A stretch of 64,000 nucleotides of DNA from Camellia lanceoleosa (Eukaryota > Streptophyta > Magnoliopsida > Ericales > Theaceae): positions 161,631,040 to 161,695,039 of the forward strand of contig CM045758.1 in NCBI GenBank assembly GCA_025200525.1, written 5' to 3'. Below the pieces are notes generated by a model. That model was given only the letters and a program-made list of their open reading frames with translations, made no database searches and was not told the DNA's origin. Every line of letters begins with the position of its first letter. Within the stretch, counting starts at the first letter, position 1. Shown here one piece after another: positions 11,147-23,349 of the stretch. A program made the translations under genes and the position numbers.

Positions 11147-13178
11147 TGTAACGCCCCGCAATAAATTCAATAAACCATCCACGACAATAAGTAAATAACA
11201 ATATAAATCAGAGTATAATATCTTTCCATTACGTAAGACGCAGTTGTAAAAAAATGGGTGACACATACGAATATACATTCATAAGTCCTAACTCTAAATC
11301 TATAGCATATGTCAACAATAAAGATATGAAATAGAAGTTAAATAGATAATTGAAATGGCCTGAAGGTTACAACTTTCCAAGACTGTACTTGGTTAGATCA
11401 AAATGGATTTAAATCCAATACAGATAAAACCCTAGGCTTGTACAAATAATTACAACAAGTAACAAAATGAAGCTCTTGTTCCAATCCTCCTAAGCTACTG
11501 CCTTGGCGGAGGTATCTCACTAACACCTGAAAATGGTTTTCCATATAAGGTGAGTCAAAGCCCAATATAAACACTGCAACACAATGTATAAATCTTAACA
11601 AAGCCATAAGGTTTTATGCATATGCAATGCCAATACTAAAACATTTATATCCCTTTTCAAAAGCCGTGTTATACCAGGTTTATATCGCAATTCTCAAAAC
11701 CATGCCCTTTACAATATAAAGAAGAGGGAAATCTCAAACCAATACAACCTTTCACGGATATTTCGTCTGCGGGAAACCGTCAAACAACACCCATGTAAAC
11801 GTAGCCTATACAAGCGTTACTATTGTCATTTTATGAATATTTCATCCACAGGAATCGGCATCCATATATACATGCATTTTTCAGGACTTTCACCTTGGAC
11901 ACACAAGCCAACTTAATAGTGATATACACCTCTTTACCACATTCACCCCTTTTTCTCAAAATCATATACATTTTAAATGTATTACATAAGCAACAATGTT
12001 CAATGCACATGGATGAGTAATTAATTTAATTCACCTAATCCTCATACAATTTTTTCAACACTCATAGCTATCCTCCACTGATAACCCAAAATAGATATCT
12101 CTAAACAGATAAATAAATTTCATTGAAGATACACTTTTTCAAAATCTGAAGGTGGGAGTGATAATACATATCCATCTCCACCCTTATCATTATCATCATT
12201 TCAATTTCACAATTTCCATATCAATTCCATTTTTACAATCTCAAACATTCACATTTTTGGGCAAAAATTCTATTCTCTTTGAAAATCCATTTCAATGCAA
12301 GAAATATCTCATTTTAACATATATCAACCCCAAATTCATAATCACAACCTTTTTCTTAAAGCCATTTGAAAACCCCCTTTTTATATTTCACTTCCAAACC
12401 CAAGGTTTTTGACAAAAGCTCCCAAAACCACCATAATCTTTGAAATAGCAAATAGCTAAGGTAAAACTCATACAAGAGTGTGAAGAATCTCTACCTCAAG
12501 TTAGAAGACAAGCAAGAGCGAGGTTGAAACTTCAATGGAGTTGAAAATGAACTTCGCACCGATCAAATGGAAGCTCTAGGTGAGCTCTACCTTTTTAATA
12601 AAAGGACTAGGGTGTAGTGATTAATGGATGATAGTGTATTTGAGGGTTGAAGATGAGTTTTAGAGAGAGTGAGAGATATTAAGGTTTTGAAATGTTTAGA
12701 GAGAGAGAGAGAGATAGATGAAAAAGTGACTTAAAATGGGCTGTTTACGAACTGATATACGCACAGACCGCTCAAGCGCAAAAAGTGACGCTTGAGCGTC
12801 TAGACACAAAAACGTTACCGCTTGAGCGTAGAATACAAACTCTCAGAAGTTTACAGTCAGATGCCTACCACTCGAGCTTAAAAAGTGTCAAGCGTAGAAT
12901 ACACTATCCCAGTAGTTTTACAGACCTGCCAAAATACTAAGAGTCTACAAAGACCACTCGAGTGCAAAAAGCTACACTTTAGCATAGAGGCCAAAATCTA
13001 GGCAACCAAAGTTTAAAAAAAAAAAAACAAGCTATCAACCCGTTCCAAACGCAACCAACACATCCCAATAGCCAAACTGAATGAGGAAAAAGAGAAATAA
13101 GACATGAACAATAATACAAAACAATGAAACCCGAATCTAGAATATCAAATGGGTCGAATCTGAACCAGAATCGTTATA
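11147..13178 (-). repeat. 3' LTR of element B
   Basis: Runs parallel to 21298-23349 throughout, including stretches around 11641/21781 and 12142/22297. The inner edge ATCGTTATA is followed by a purine-rich tract on the minus strand. It contains a GA run (12701-12716) and a palindrome cluster (12768-12965). Small open frames here are not conserved genes. Confidence 0.88.
12768..12965. repeat. Palindrome cluster, LTR B (copy 1)
   Basis: CTCAAG 12771 and CTTGAG 12791 form a 20-bp pair; further CTTGAG/CTCGAG-type hexamers lie at 12831, about 12863 and 12957. More decayed than the 5' LTR copy. Confidence 0.7.
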
Positions 13179-13191
13179 ATCTCTTCTCCTT
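13179..13191 (-). other. Polypurine tract of element B
   Basis: On the minus strand AAGGAGAAGAGAT directly precedes the 3' LTR, as expected for the plus-strand primer. Confidence 0.7.
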
Positions 13192-13424
13192 AAAGAATTT
13201 TGTCCCCAAAATTATAAATCAAACTTTAAAACCATGTTTAAACCAATTACAACAATGATAATCAATCAATTCCAATACCATGACCCATCCATTGGTCATT
13301 CATTCTTATCAACATGATAAACAAGTTTTCAATACTGAATATACAATTCATATTTCCAAAACATATACAATGTTTATATTAAATCAACATAACAAAAGTT
13401 TCAATACATGTTTAAACGTTAACA

Positions 13425-14760
13425 AATAGGTCCAGATACTTCTCACTGATTTCTAACTCACGTTCCCAAGTTTCTTCCTCAACCTTGTGATGTTTCCATA
13501 ACACTTTTACCAAAAGAATTGTCTTGCCTCGCAAGACTTGGTCTCAAGTATCCAAAACTCTCACCGGTATCTCCTCATACGAGACATCCTCATTCCGCTC
13601 TAACTTGGTCCATCCAACACATGTGATGGATCCGCTTATACGAGCATACTGAGATATGAAACACGTCATGAACCCCAGAAAGCTATGGCAGCAAGACCAA
13701 GCGATAAGCTACCTCTCCAATCTGCTCTAAGATCTCAAAAGGCTCTATAAATCTAAGAGATAACTTTCCACTCTTCCCAAATCCTCATCAAACAACGTCT
13801 AGGTGATATCTTCAAGAAGAAATGATCTCCTACCTTAAAGGATAACGGTCTCCTCCTACAGTTGGCATAGCTCTTCTAACGACTCTGAGCTGTGACTAAC
13901 CTCTTATGAATAAGTGCAATTTTCTCCGTCGTTTCCTGGACTAACTCTAGACCCAACATAATTGCATCACCCACCTTGGCCCAACACACAAGAGATCTAC
14001 ACGGTCGGCCATACAAGACCTCAAACGATGCCACGCCAATACTCTACTGGAAGCCATTGTTATAGGCAAACTCCACTAAGGGCAAGTGCCTCTCTCACGA
14101 CCCCTTAAAGTCAAGGACACAACCTCGAAGCATATCCTCAAGGATCTAAATAGTACGCTCAGACTACCCGTTAATCTAAGGATGATACGCGGTGCTAAAA
14201 GTCAATCTTGTACCCAAGGCATTCTATAGGCCCTACCACAAAGAAGTCGTAAAAAGCGGATCTCTATCCAAAACAATCATTACAGGGACCCAATGCAACT
14301 TCACTATGTCCCGAATATAAAGGCCGGCTAGATAATCTACCGAATCACTCCTGCGCATAGGTACAAAGTGAGATGACTTGGTCAATCGATCAACTACCAC
14401 CCAGATGGCGTCATTACCCCGTTGAGTCCTCGGAAGACCCACAACAAAATCCATTGTGACATGCTCCCACTTCCATTCGGCTATAGGCAAGGGTTGCAAC
14501 AAACCCGCTGGCCTCTAATGCTCGGCCTTCAGTTGTTGACAAGTAAGGCACCTCAATACACAAACACGACCACATCCTTCTTCATATCCTTCAATGAAAA
14601 TTGGTGGCTAAGGTCACAATACATCTTTGTGCCTCCCGGATGCATTGCAAGGCGTGAATGGTGAAACTCTCGGAGTACTTCCTCTCGGCAAGACTCCAGC
14701 ACGAAAAGATGATCAAGGTACCTAACAAAATATACGTTCAAGCCTTTCTCCACCTTTCCA
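13425..14760 (-). pseudogene. Element B integrase and chromodomain, broken
   Basis: The zinc-binding HHCC region lies near 14520-14660: [11 protein letters not shown] gives the two His and RCLTCQ the two Cys. The core follows with WEHVTMDFVVGLPRT and DAIWVVVDRLTKSSHFVP (14233-14502), carrying the first catalytic Asp of the integrase core. After 14233 the frame is poorly preserved. At 13425-13600 a chromodomain-like stretch is readable, including VSYEEIPVRVLD and VLWKHHKVEEETWERE with one stop between them. Integrase inserts the DNA copy; the chromodomain of this lineage is known to steer integration toward particular chromatin. Several stops prevent expression. Confidence 0.8.
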
Positions 14761-16100
14761 CTAGAGATCTTCTCCTGTAGGATTTCTACTTCAAGATCAA
14801 CCCCCTGCGCTTTTATCACTCGGCTCACAAGTGTAGGTTGTGCAACTACCGAAAATAAGGCTGCAGAATCAACAGACTCACCAAAATGCAAGTCAAACTC
14901 ACCAATAGCACCTAACGTCTTCCATTCCTGAATGGCAATACTAGCTACACTGCCAATGGATTTCCTACTTAAGGCATTGGCCATAACATTGGCCTTCTCC
15001 AGATGATAAAGCAACTCAAAGTCATAATCTTTTATAAACTCCATCCATCTCCTTTGCCTCAGATTCAAGTCTTTCTGTGTGAACAAATATTTCAGACTCT
15101 TGTGATCAGAAAATAGTTCAAACTTCTCACCATACAAATAATGCCTCTAAATCTTCAAGGGAAAGATCACTACTGCTAACTCTAGGTCACGAGTAGGGTA
15201 GTTCCTCTCATGTGTTTTCAACTACCGTGAGCCATGAGCTACTACTTTCCCCTCTTGCATCAATACACAACCCAAACCTTCCCGTGAAGTATCACAATAA
15301 ATCGAATAGCCCAAATACCTCTCTGGAATAATCAATATTGGAGCAGTGGTAAGTCTAACCTTAAGCTCTTGAAATGATTTCTCACAGGTCTCACTCCACA
15401 CAAACTTAATTCATTTCCTCATCAGTCTAGTCAATGGTGAAGCTAATCTAGAGAAATCATTCATAAACCGACAGTAATACACGGCCAACCCCAAGAAACT
15501 ACGGATCTCAAAGGCATTTTTAGGTTGCTCCCAATCTTGTACGGCTTCTATCTTAGATGAATCCACAGTCACTCCTTCCCTGAATACCACGCGGCCTAAG
15601 AACTTCACTTCACTTCACTCAATCAGAATTCACATTTTCAACTTAGCATACTGTTTGTGGGCTCTAAGTAACTCAAGTACTACCCGCAAGTGTTCCTCGT
15701 CTTCCTCCTCAGAGACTGAGTAAATTAAAATGTCATCTATAAAGACGACCACAAACCAATTTAGGAACTCACGGAAGATCCGATTCATCAAATCCATAAA
15801 CATGATAGGTGCATTGGTTAACCCAAAAGGCATCACTAAGAACTCATAATGGCCATATTGTGTACAGAATGTCATTTTTTGGATATCTTCCTCCTTTACT
15901 CTCAACTGGTGATAACCCGATCTCAGGTCTATCTTAGAAAAACAACAAGACCCCTTTAACTGATCAAACAAATCATCTATGTATGGCATTGGGTACTTGT
16001 TCTTAACAGTTACCTGGTTCAACTTTTGGTAATCAATACAAAGTCGCAAGGTGTCATCTTTCTTTTTGGCAAAGAGAACCGGTGCTCCCCAAGGCGAAGT
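14761..16100 (-). pseudogene. Element B reverse transcriptase and RNase H, broken
   Basis: RT fingers/palm are in 15630-16049: [39 protein letters not shown] and the catalytic FIDD ([12 protein letters not shown]). The thumb/connection is in 15411-15608 (KFLGRVVFREGVTVD, FLGLAVYYCRF). RNase H appears upstream of the integrase in 14950-15137 ([20 protein letters not shown] and [11 protein letters not shown]). The frame breaks between 15608 and 15630 and between 15137 and 15411. The catalytic Asp pair of RT is intact although the reading frame is not. RT and RNase H copy the genomic RNA into DNA. Confidence 0.88.
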
Positions 16101-16133
16101 ACTAGGGCAAATAAAACCCTTATCTAGTAATTC

Positions 16134-16879
16134 TTAGAGTTGAATCTTCAACTCACTCAACTTGGTGGGTGCAAATCTATATGGTGCCATAGAGATCGGT
16201 GTCGTGCGAGGCACTAACTCAATAGAGAACTCAATCTCACAATGAGGTGGTAAACTGGTAAGATCCTCAAGAAAAAAGTTCGAGTATTCACAAACTACCC
16301 TTGGCAAATCAACTCGGACCTCGTCACACTCACTAGCCAAGAAGTTTGCAAGAAGACAACTAAGGTCACTCAGACCATGTGGATCATACACTGGTGCTAA
16401 AACTCTATCAGCCCTGTTCCCCATGAAATAAAAACAATCACTGCTCAAGGTATATACAGTAACCCTCTGACAATAACAATCTATGACAGCCCAATACGAT
16501 GACAGTCCATACCTAGTATAGCGTCAAAACTTGACATGTCAATCAATACAAATTCAAAAGGAAGCCAGGGACCAACAACCTCTGTGTCACAACCCCCACA
16601 CCCCTATTCCAAAATAATCTCACCACCAATAGGTGACTCTATATTGAGTGGAAATGCTAACCGAGCCAATTCTAACCCCAATGCCGATGCAAATGCAAAC
16701 AAAATAAAAGAGTGGGATACACCCGTATCAATCAACACATTGGCAATAGAATTGCATAACAATAAAGTACCTCTCACAACTGAAGGCACTAGTACTGGGT
16801 TTGGCATGGTAACAACATACACATGCCCTGAAAGTCTCTGCTCTACCTGCTCACCCCTCAAAGCGTAAGTCTGATGCAC
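16134..16879 (-). pseudogene. Element B aspartic protease and linker to RT, broken
   Basis: 16604-16879 reads NVLIDTGVSHSFILFAFA, the DTG-x-SHSF active site of retrotransposon protease (usually DTGASHSF). 16134-16448 holds the linker before RT, with PPHCEIEFSIELVPRTTPIS and PYRFAPTKLSELKIQL, typical of gypsy pol just upstream of the RT fingers. A break separates the two. Protease would cut the gag-pol polyprotein. Confidence 0.82.
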
Positions 16880-17550
16880 TGACTGAGTCGAAAAGGCTCC
16901 CTAATTGGCCCTCGAGGCCTAAACAGACTGTGCAGGCTGGTGGCTTTGTGTCTGCCTCAAACCAGATGCACTAGGTGTGCCACCCAACTAAGGGCAAAAC
17001 CTCTTCAAGTGCCCTGCCTGCCCACACTAATAACAAGTGAGCGGTTGCCCTCTCCCCTAACTTTGGCTCTAAGAACAAGTTGTAGATGAAACAAACCGTT
17101 GCCCTCCTTCCCTTTACGGGCGAGCTGGAGACTTGTGGCTCAATTGGCCACACTTAAAGCAAGTGAAATCTTCCTGACCACTTCTCCCAGAGCCCCTACT
17201 CGGTATTGGAAAAGTGGATTTCGACTAAGCTCCCTAGGACTGTTGCCGGGTGGAATCCCTCTACCTTTTACTATCTCCCTGAACATCCTAACTCCTCTTG
17301 GAGCCCCTCATCTGCTCCTCCTCTATCTAAATCATGGTCTTAACATAAGCCGCCGACTCTACAAGTCACCCGTAATCTCTAATCATTAAACCGACTACCT
17401 TGAAGAAAAGCCCGGTCCTCAACCTTTTCTCGAACTCCACACAATGGCATTTCTCTATCGCCACTAACTCTAGTACAAATCTAGAGAGGCTAGTAAAGGC
17501 TACCTCAAACTCGGTTACAAGCATGTTGAGTTGCTTGAGCTTTGAGAACT
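16880..17550 (-). pseudogene. Element B gag, C-terminal part with zinc knuckles
   Basis: 17366-17550 encodes FSKLKQLNMLVTEFEVAFTS, the end of the retrotransposon gag domain; it begins at the inserted solo LTR. Near 17125-17175 a first knuckle CFKCGQLSHKSPA has lost its final Cys; near 16990-17035 a second one (C-Y-stop-CGQAGHLKRFC) has a nonsense codon inside. The gag N-terminus lies beyond the solo LTR at 20370-20900. Confidence 0.8.
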
Positions 17551-18769
17551 TGTCACGACCCAAACCTGCCCCCATAGGTTTAGCATCATAACCGGCCAGT
17601 AATCCGTGATTGCCGAAGGCCTATTTTACAATAATGACAATAATATAATATAAAGGAGCTGGCGGAAGCCAATCAATAATACAAAATACCATCCAATGAG
17701 CTATGGGGACTTAAATAAACAAAACAAATTTCACACACTTGGAATTATACAAACACTTAAGTCCATAACACACATGCGTTCATAACAAAACATAAGCTAG
17801 GGAATTAAATACCATTGCCAAAAACTATTAACAAAACTCAATAAACATTCTTATATCATAAACACAATGTCAAAAGGGTGAATTTGAATCACCCAATAAA
17901 TCCTGACATGTAATGGTACGGAACGTCGCAGTGAGGCACAGTAGTTGGCTTGACAAAAACAGGGTTCGGGTCGACGCCGCTAACTCTGATCTGGTGCTCA
18001 ATCACCTACATATATATAATCAACTATGAGCTAAAGCCCAGTGAATAACAAATGTGTAAAGAGGTTAAGAATGATGTCCTTAGAGTCTTTAAAACAATCA
18101 ATTATCATTAGAACATTTTCAATCAATATCATTTGTCAATCAATCATTCAATCGTTCAATTCAATCAATCATATTCATATAGGTCATACGTGGTACATCC
18201 AATAGCAACAACACAATAGGTCCAAGCCAAGACCGAACAATCAATTGATGACCATCAAACAATAGACAATAGTTCCAAGAATTGGAATTGACAGAGATCT
18301 CTATAACAATAGCAATATCAATAACAATGACAATAACAATACGCTATAGGTGCCACGAATACAATTCAAAAGAGGTTCATCATTCAATCGATAAAAAGTA
18401 GCCATTCAAAAACAATATAATATATCATTCATAAAATAAATACAATTTGAACATATCTTTACAACATTGTTACTCACTGTGGGCTTCTTGAAACTCATGC
18501 TAAAATGCACTAAAGATGTGGCGTCCGACCTAAACAAACAAATTCAAGCATAATACAATTACAATCGCATTCTTACAATACTACTCAATTCAATAGTTTG
18601 ATCTATATTCGCTTTCTCTTGTTCGGTTATTATTCTATTCTTTATTTTGTTTCGTGTCTATCAAATGTACATGAATGCAATGCACATGAAAAACATTTTA
18701 AGACGATGCAAGCAGAGGTCCGGAAGATGGAAAAGTGGAGCGAAAAACGAAACTGGGACTGCTCAAAGG

Positions 18770-18905
18770 GGCCGCACGTGTGAAGGTCTTGGCCGCACGT
18801 GTGGGACCATCCCCACACCTACTCCCGCAGGTGCACTTATTTCAGAATAGATTTCAAAACTGCCCTGTTTTCGGCACGTGCAGGACCCTAGGCCGTACAT
18901 GCGGT
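18770..18905. repeat. CACGTG-type palindrome pairs in solo LTR A variant
   Basis: CACGTG at 18775 and 18796, and CACGTG at 18875 with TACATG at 18896, form two pairs spaced 21 bp. They occupy the part of the LTR where other copies have CTCGAG pairs spaced 20 bp. CACGTG is the plant G-box core; whether it acts as one here is not shown. Confidence 0.8.
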
Positions 18906-19778
18906 TCTGGTCTATTTGGTTCGAAAATCTGCCTCATTATTAAAGTCTTCATTTTTCAATTGCAACTCCATTTCATGCAATTCAAGACCCAAAATCATTA
19001 ATGAACATATTGAACTTACATATTTGACTTTAAAAAAAATTATAACTTCAAATCAAAACTACATTTTCCATGCAAAAGCTTCAAGTTTTATATTGTTATG
19101 AAAGTTCATAGAACTTGTATATTTGAGCTTCAAATCTTCAAGACCCATGGCATTTCCTCTCAATTTTGGACACTCATGTAAGAAAACAAATGTATGATCA
19201 TGGATTTCATGAAATCTATGCCATGCAAGTATCAAACTTTTAGATTCAAAGCATAAAATCATGAAACCATATATACATGAGTTCTAAGTCCAACACTTCG
19301 AAGATTTCTTGTAAAACCACTCAAGAAATGATGTATTTTCAAACTTCAATCTCATAGCTCAAGAAATCCTTTTGGAAACTTTAGAATCCATGAAGTTCAT
19401 GCAAGAATTTATATGATATAATAAGAATATTATGAATTCATGCCATACATGTAAGATTTAGTTCAAGCTCTAACCATGACTTTCAAAACATGAGATTAAA
19501 CTTCATGGCTCCTGAAATCATGGATGCATGGGACAAATAACTCTGAAATTCTTACACATTCATGCTCAAAACGGTGATTCTACACATAAATGTTCATGCA
19601 TATGAGCTAATCTTTCATATTCATCATCTATGAGCTCTTTCTTACATTAACTCCATAATTTCCTTAAATCCAAAGATGAGATAAGTCTAATTCATAAATA
19701 AACACTTACCTAGAGCTTGATTTCATATTATAGGATGGTCTCTTCCTAACTCTCTTCTTCTTCCTCTTCAAAATCTTG

Positions 19779-19821
<43 letters not shown>
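19779..19821. repeat. (CT)n microsatellite
   Basis: An essentially pure CT run of about 40 bp within the solo LTR A variant. Confidence 0.95.
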
Positions 19822-19824
<3 letters not shown>

Positions 19825-20369
19825 ACAATGAACCAAAGGAATAAAAACATTCCTTCTAAGCATCAGATTATACACACACCCTCACATTTGAATTGCACAA
19901 CACATGTAGTCACATACATACACCCATACTGGTTTCTCTACACACACACCCAAATCTTAGTACACCCACCAGAATTTAATCTCCTACACTCACCATCACA
20001 CAAAATGCCCAAACACTTACTACACGTAATCAAATTTTAAATCATGAATAAAGCTAAATTAGATACTAATCATGCAACATCTTGGGCAAATATAATTAAT
20101 CAAAGTTATCATAAAACTCAATTTACTAAGAATAGTTCCAATTAAGGCTCAATCTGATCACAAACAATTTCAGTAAACTGGATCAATTTCAATTAAACTT
20201 ATCATAGTGTTCTAAAAATTCCAAATAATTTGTTCCTGTAACCAATTCTGATTTCGAGTGCCTATAAGGCTTTCAATTTTCATATCCATACACATCTAAT
20301 CACATTAAATTTAAACACATAATTAAATTAATATAATCATGATTTGCATTTTGGGGTCATTATTGAACT

Positions 20370-20900
20370 GCTCCCTCAACTCCTCTCTAACCGTGGGAGG
20401 CAAGAACTATTCCTAAAATACATTGATGAAGGCCTCCCAAGTCATCCCAATACGCCCACACGTATACTTCCACCACTGACATGGATCTCCTTTCAGCTAG
20501 AAGGATGCCAAGGTCACTCTCAACTAGTCGTCCTCGATGCCAAACATCTCGAACGTCTTCATCATTTGCTCGAGTCATTCATCCGCTTTCAGTGGCTCTT
20601 TAGGGTCACCCATAAACTCATCCGAATTCAATCGGAAAAACTCTCGCTTTAGAAAAGACAGCCTCGTCTCAACAACATGGGCCTGGACTTGATTCTCAAC
20701 TCTGAGATTGTCCATGGATTTTCACAATGCTCCGGCCATTTCACGGGCTAAAACATCCATGGCCTACTGACTAACTAGTTCAACCACATTGATCTGACCA
20801 ACCCCTTCCTCTTGTGCCGGAATCTTATCCAATAAAGGCACCTCATGCCTTCTAGGCCTACCACGCCTACCACCACCACGTCCACACCCTAATATCCTAA
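20370..20900 (-). pseudogene. Element B gag, N-terminal part
   Basis: One minus-strand frame reads through gag landmarks (EFMGDPKEPLKADE, MMKTFEMFGIEDD, KGDPCQWWKYTCGRIGMTWE, PPTVREELREQF) but with stops after ADE, EDD, ASF and twice near VF-E-F. Comparison with the family suggests that most of these were Trp or Gln codons changed by a single C-to-T or G-to-A event. No frameshift is needed, so decay was by transitions. The stretch 20900-21284 is 5' interior with nothing recognised. Confidence 0.78.
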
Positions 20901-21284
20901 TAAAGGTAACAAAAGAGATTAGCACATTTACAAATGTGCCGAAACTAATTCACTTACGTCTTAATAGGGTCGACAACCATTAATTCACTCCACGTAAGAA
21001 TATAATCACATAAACACTTACGAATTTCATTTCTAGATAATGATCGTCCTATGACGTTGCCAAAGTTCCAATTAAAAACAGCAATGATCAGGTACTATTC
21101 TAATAGGACTTCTAGAAACTCGTAGACCCAATCAATATCTTAGAAATTAAATGTCATACTCATGTAATCACATAAGCAAGTTGTCACATAGCACATAAAG
21201 CTTACAAAAGTTTCTATCAAGCGAGACAAACTCATTGTGGTAATAACCACTTCCCACGTACCCAAAGTATTCAAACCTAGTACA

Positions 21285-21295
21285 CTCTGCTACCA
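21285..21295 (-). other. Primer-binding site of element B
   Basis: On the minus strand TGGTAGCAGAG, two bases from the 5' LTR, matches the initiator-Met PBS TGGTATCAGAG with one change. It identifies 21298-23349 as the 5' LTR. Confidence 0.8.
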
Positions 21296-21297
21296 AG

Positions 21298-23349
21298 TGG
21301 TAATGCCACGAAATAAATTCAATAAACCATCTATGACGATAAGTAAATAACAATATAAATCAGAGTATAATATTTTTTCATTACATAAGACGCAGTTGTA
21401 AAAAAAAGGGTGACACATATGAATATACATTCAAATCCTAACTCTAAATCTATAACATGTGTCAACAACAAAGATATGAAATAGAAGTTAAACAGATAAT
21501 TGAAATGCCTTGAAGGCTACAACTTTCCAAGACTGTACTTGGTTACATCAAAATGAATTTAAATCCAATACAAACAAAGCCCTAGGCTTGTAAAAAATAA
21601 TTACAATAAAAAAACAAAATGGAGTTCTTGCTCCAATCCACCCAAGCTACTGCCTTGGTAGAGGCATCTCACCAACAGCTAAAAATGGTTTTCCCATAAG
21701 GGTGAGCCAAAGCCCAATAGAAACACTACAACACAATGTATAAATCTTAACAAAATCATAAGGTTTTATACATATGCAATGCCAATACTAAAACATTTAT
21801 ATCCCTTTTCAAAAGTTGTGCTATGCCAAGTTTATATCACAATTATCAAAGCCATGCCCTTTACAATAGAAAGAAGAGGGAAATCTCAAACCAATACAAC
21901 TTTTCACGGATATTTCCTCTGCAGAAAACCATTAAATGGCACCCATGTAAACGTAGCTTATACAAGTGCTACTATTGCCATTTTACGAATATTTCATCCG
22001 CGAGAATCAGCACCCATGTATATGTGCATTTTACGGGACTTTCACCCTGGACACACAGGCCAACTTAATTTGGTGATACACACATCTTTACCACATTCAC
22101 CCTTTTTTCTCAAAACTATATACATTTTAAATGTATTACATGAGTAACAATGTTCAATACACATGAATGAGAAATTAGTTTTAATTCACCTAATCCTCAT
22201 ACAATTTCTACAACACCCATAGCTATCATCCACCGATAGCCCAAAACAGATATCTCTAAACAGATAAATAAATTTCATTAAAGATACATTTTTTCAAAAT
22301 TTCAAGGTGGAAGTGATAATATGTATCCAACTCCACCCTCATCATTATCACCATTTCAATTTCATAATTTACATATCAATTCCATTTTTTCTTTACAATC
22401 TCAAACATTCACATTTTTTGAAAAAAACCCCATTCTCCTTGAAAATCCATTTCAATGTAAGAAATATCTCATTTCAACATATATCAACCCCAAATTCATA
22501 ATCACAACCTTTTTCTTAAAGCCATTTGAAAACCCCTGTTTACATTTTGATTCCAAATCCTAGGTTTTTGACAAAAACTCCCAAAACCACCATAATCTTT
22601 GAAATAGTAAATAATTAAGGTAAAACTCATATAAGAGTGTGAAGAATCCCTACCTCAAGTTAGAAGACAAGCAAGAGCAAGATTGAAACTTTAATGGAGT
22701 TGAAAATGAACTTTGCTCCAATCAATGGAAGCTCTAAGTGAGCTCTACCTTTTTAACAAAAGGACTAGGATGTAAAGATCAATGGATAATAGCGCATTTG
22801 AGGGTTGAAGATGAGTTTTAGAGAGAGAGAGAGAGATTAAGGTTTTGAAATGTTTTAAGAGAAATAAAGATGAAAAAGTGACTTAAAATGGGTTGTTTAC
22901 GAACTGATATATACACAGACCGCTCAAACGCAAGAAGTGACGCTCGAGCGTCTAGACACAAAAAAGTTATTACTCGAGCGCAGGAAGCTACCGCTCGAAC
23001 ATAGAATAAAAACTCTCAGAAGTTTTACAGTTAGATGCCTACCACTAAAGCTCAAAAAGTGTCGCTCAAGTGCAAGACCGCTCGAGCGTAGAATACACTC
23101 TCCCAATAGTTTTGCAGACCTGCCAAAGTACTGGGAGTCCACAAAGATCGCTCGAGCGCAGAAGCCAAAAATCTAGGCAACTAAAGTTTTAAAGAAAACA
23201 AGCTACCAACCCGTTCCAAACGCAACCAACACATCCCAATAACAAAACTCAATGAGGGAAAAGAGGAATAAGACATTAACAACAATACAAGACAATTAAA
23301 CCCAAATCCAAAATATCAAATGAGTCAAGTCTAAACCAGAATCGCTATA
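21298..23349 (-). repeat. 5' LTR of element B
   Basis: Parallel to 11147-13178. Its outer end reads ATCGCTATA; in transcription direction the LTR therefore begins TATAGCG and ends GGCATTACCA or similar. It carries a palindrome cluster (22920-23165) and a GA run (22819-22834). Confidence 0.88.
22920..23165. repeat. Palindrome cluster, LTR B (copy 2)
   Basis: Pairs at 22923/22943, 22973/22993 and 23045/23065 are each 20 bp apart, with intervals of 50 and 72 bp close to the 52/70 alternation of LTR A; singles lie at 23081 and 23151. Between them is an AGTACT/AGTTTTGCAGACCTGC-like phrase also present in LTR A clusters. Confidence 0.82.

Larger units (their letters stand above)
17551..20364 (-). 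mobile_element. Solo LTR A variant inserted in element B gag
   Basis: Starts TGTCACGACCCAAACCTGCC and ends GGGGTCATTATT (decayed GGGGTTGTTACA). Flanked by perfect duplications GAACT at 17546-17550 and 20365-20369, and removing it restores continuity of gag (REQF before, SKLKQL after). At about 2.8 kb it is the longest LTR A here and a distinct variant: its palindrome cluster carries CACGTG-type instead of CTCGAG-type cores (18770-18905) and its middle differs from the other copies. Confidence 0.88.
11147..23349 (-). mobile_element. Gypsy element B (chromodomain type) inserted in copia-1 3' LTR
   Basis: LTRs 11147-13178 and 21298-23349 (about 2.03-2.05 kb) bound a minus-strand gag-pol order (gag, protease, RT, RNase H, integrase, chromodomain), diagnostic of a Ty3/gypsy chromovirus. 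The plus-strand left end is TGTAACGCCCCG; the right end is CGCTATA. The target duplication was probably TAGCC, now TAGCCc on the left and T-GCC on the right. Removing the nested solo LTR gives about 9.4 kb, a normal full length. Confidence 0.88.
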
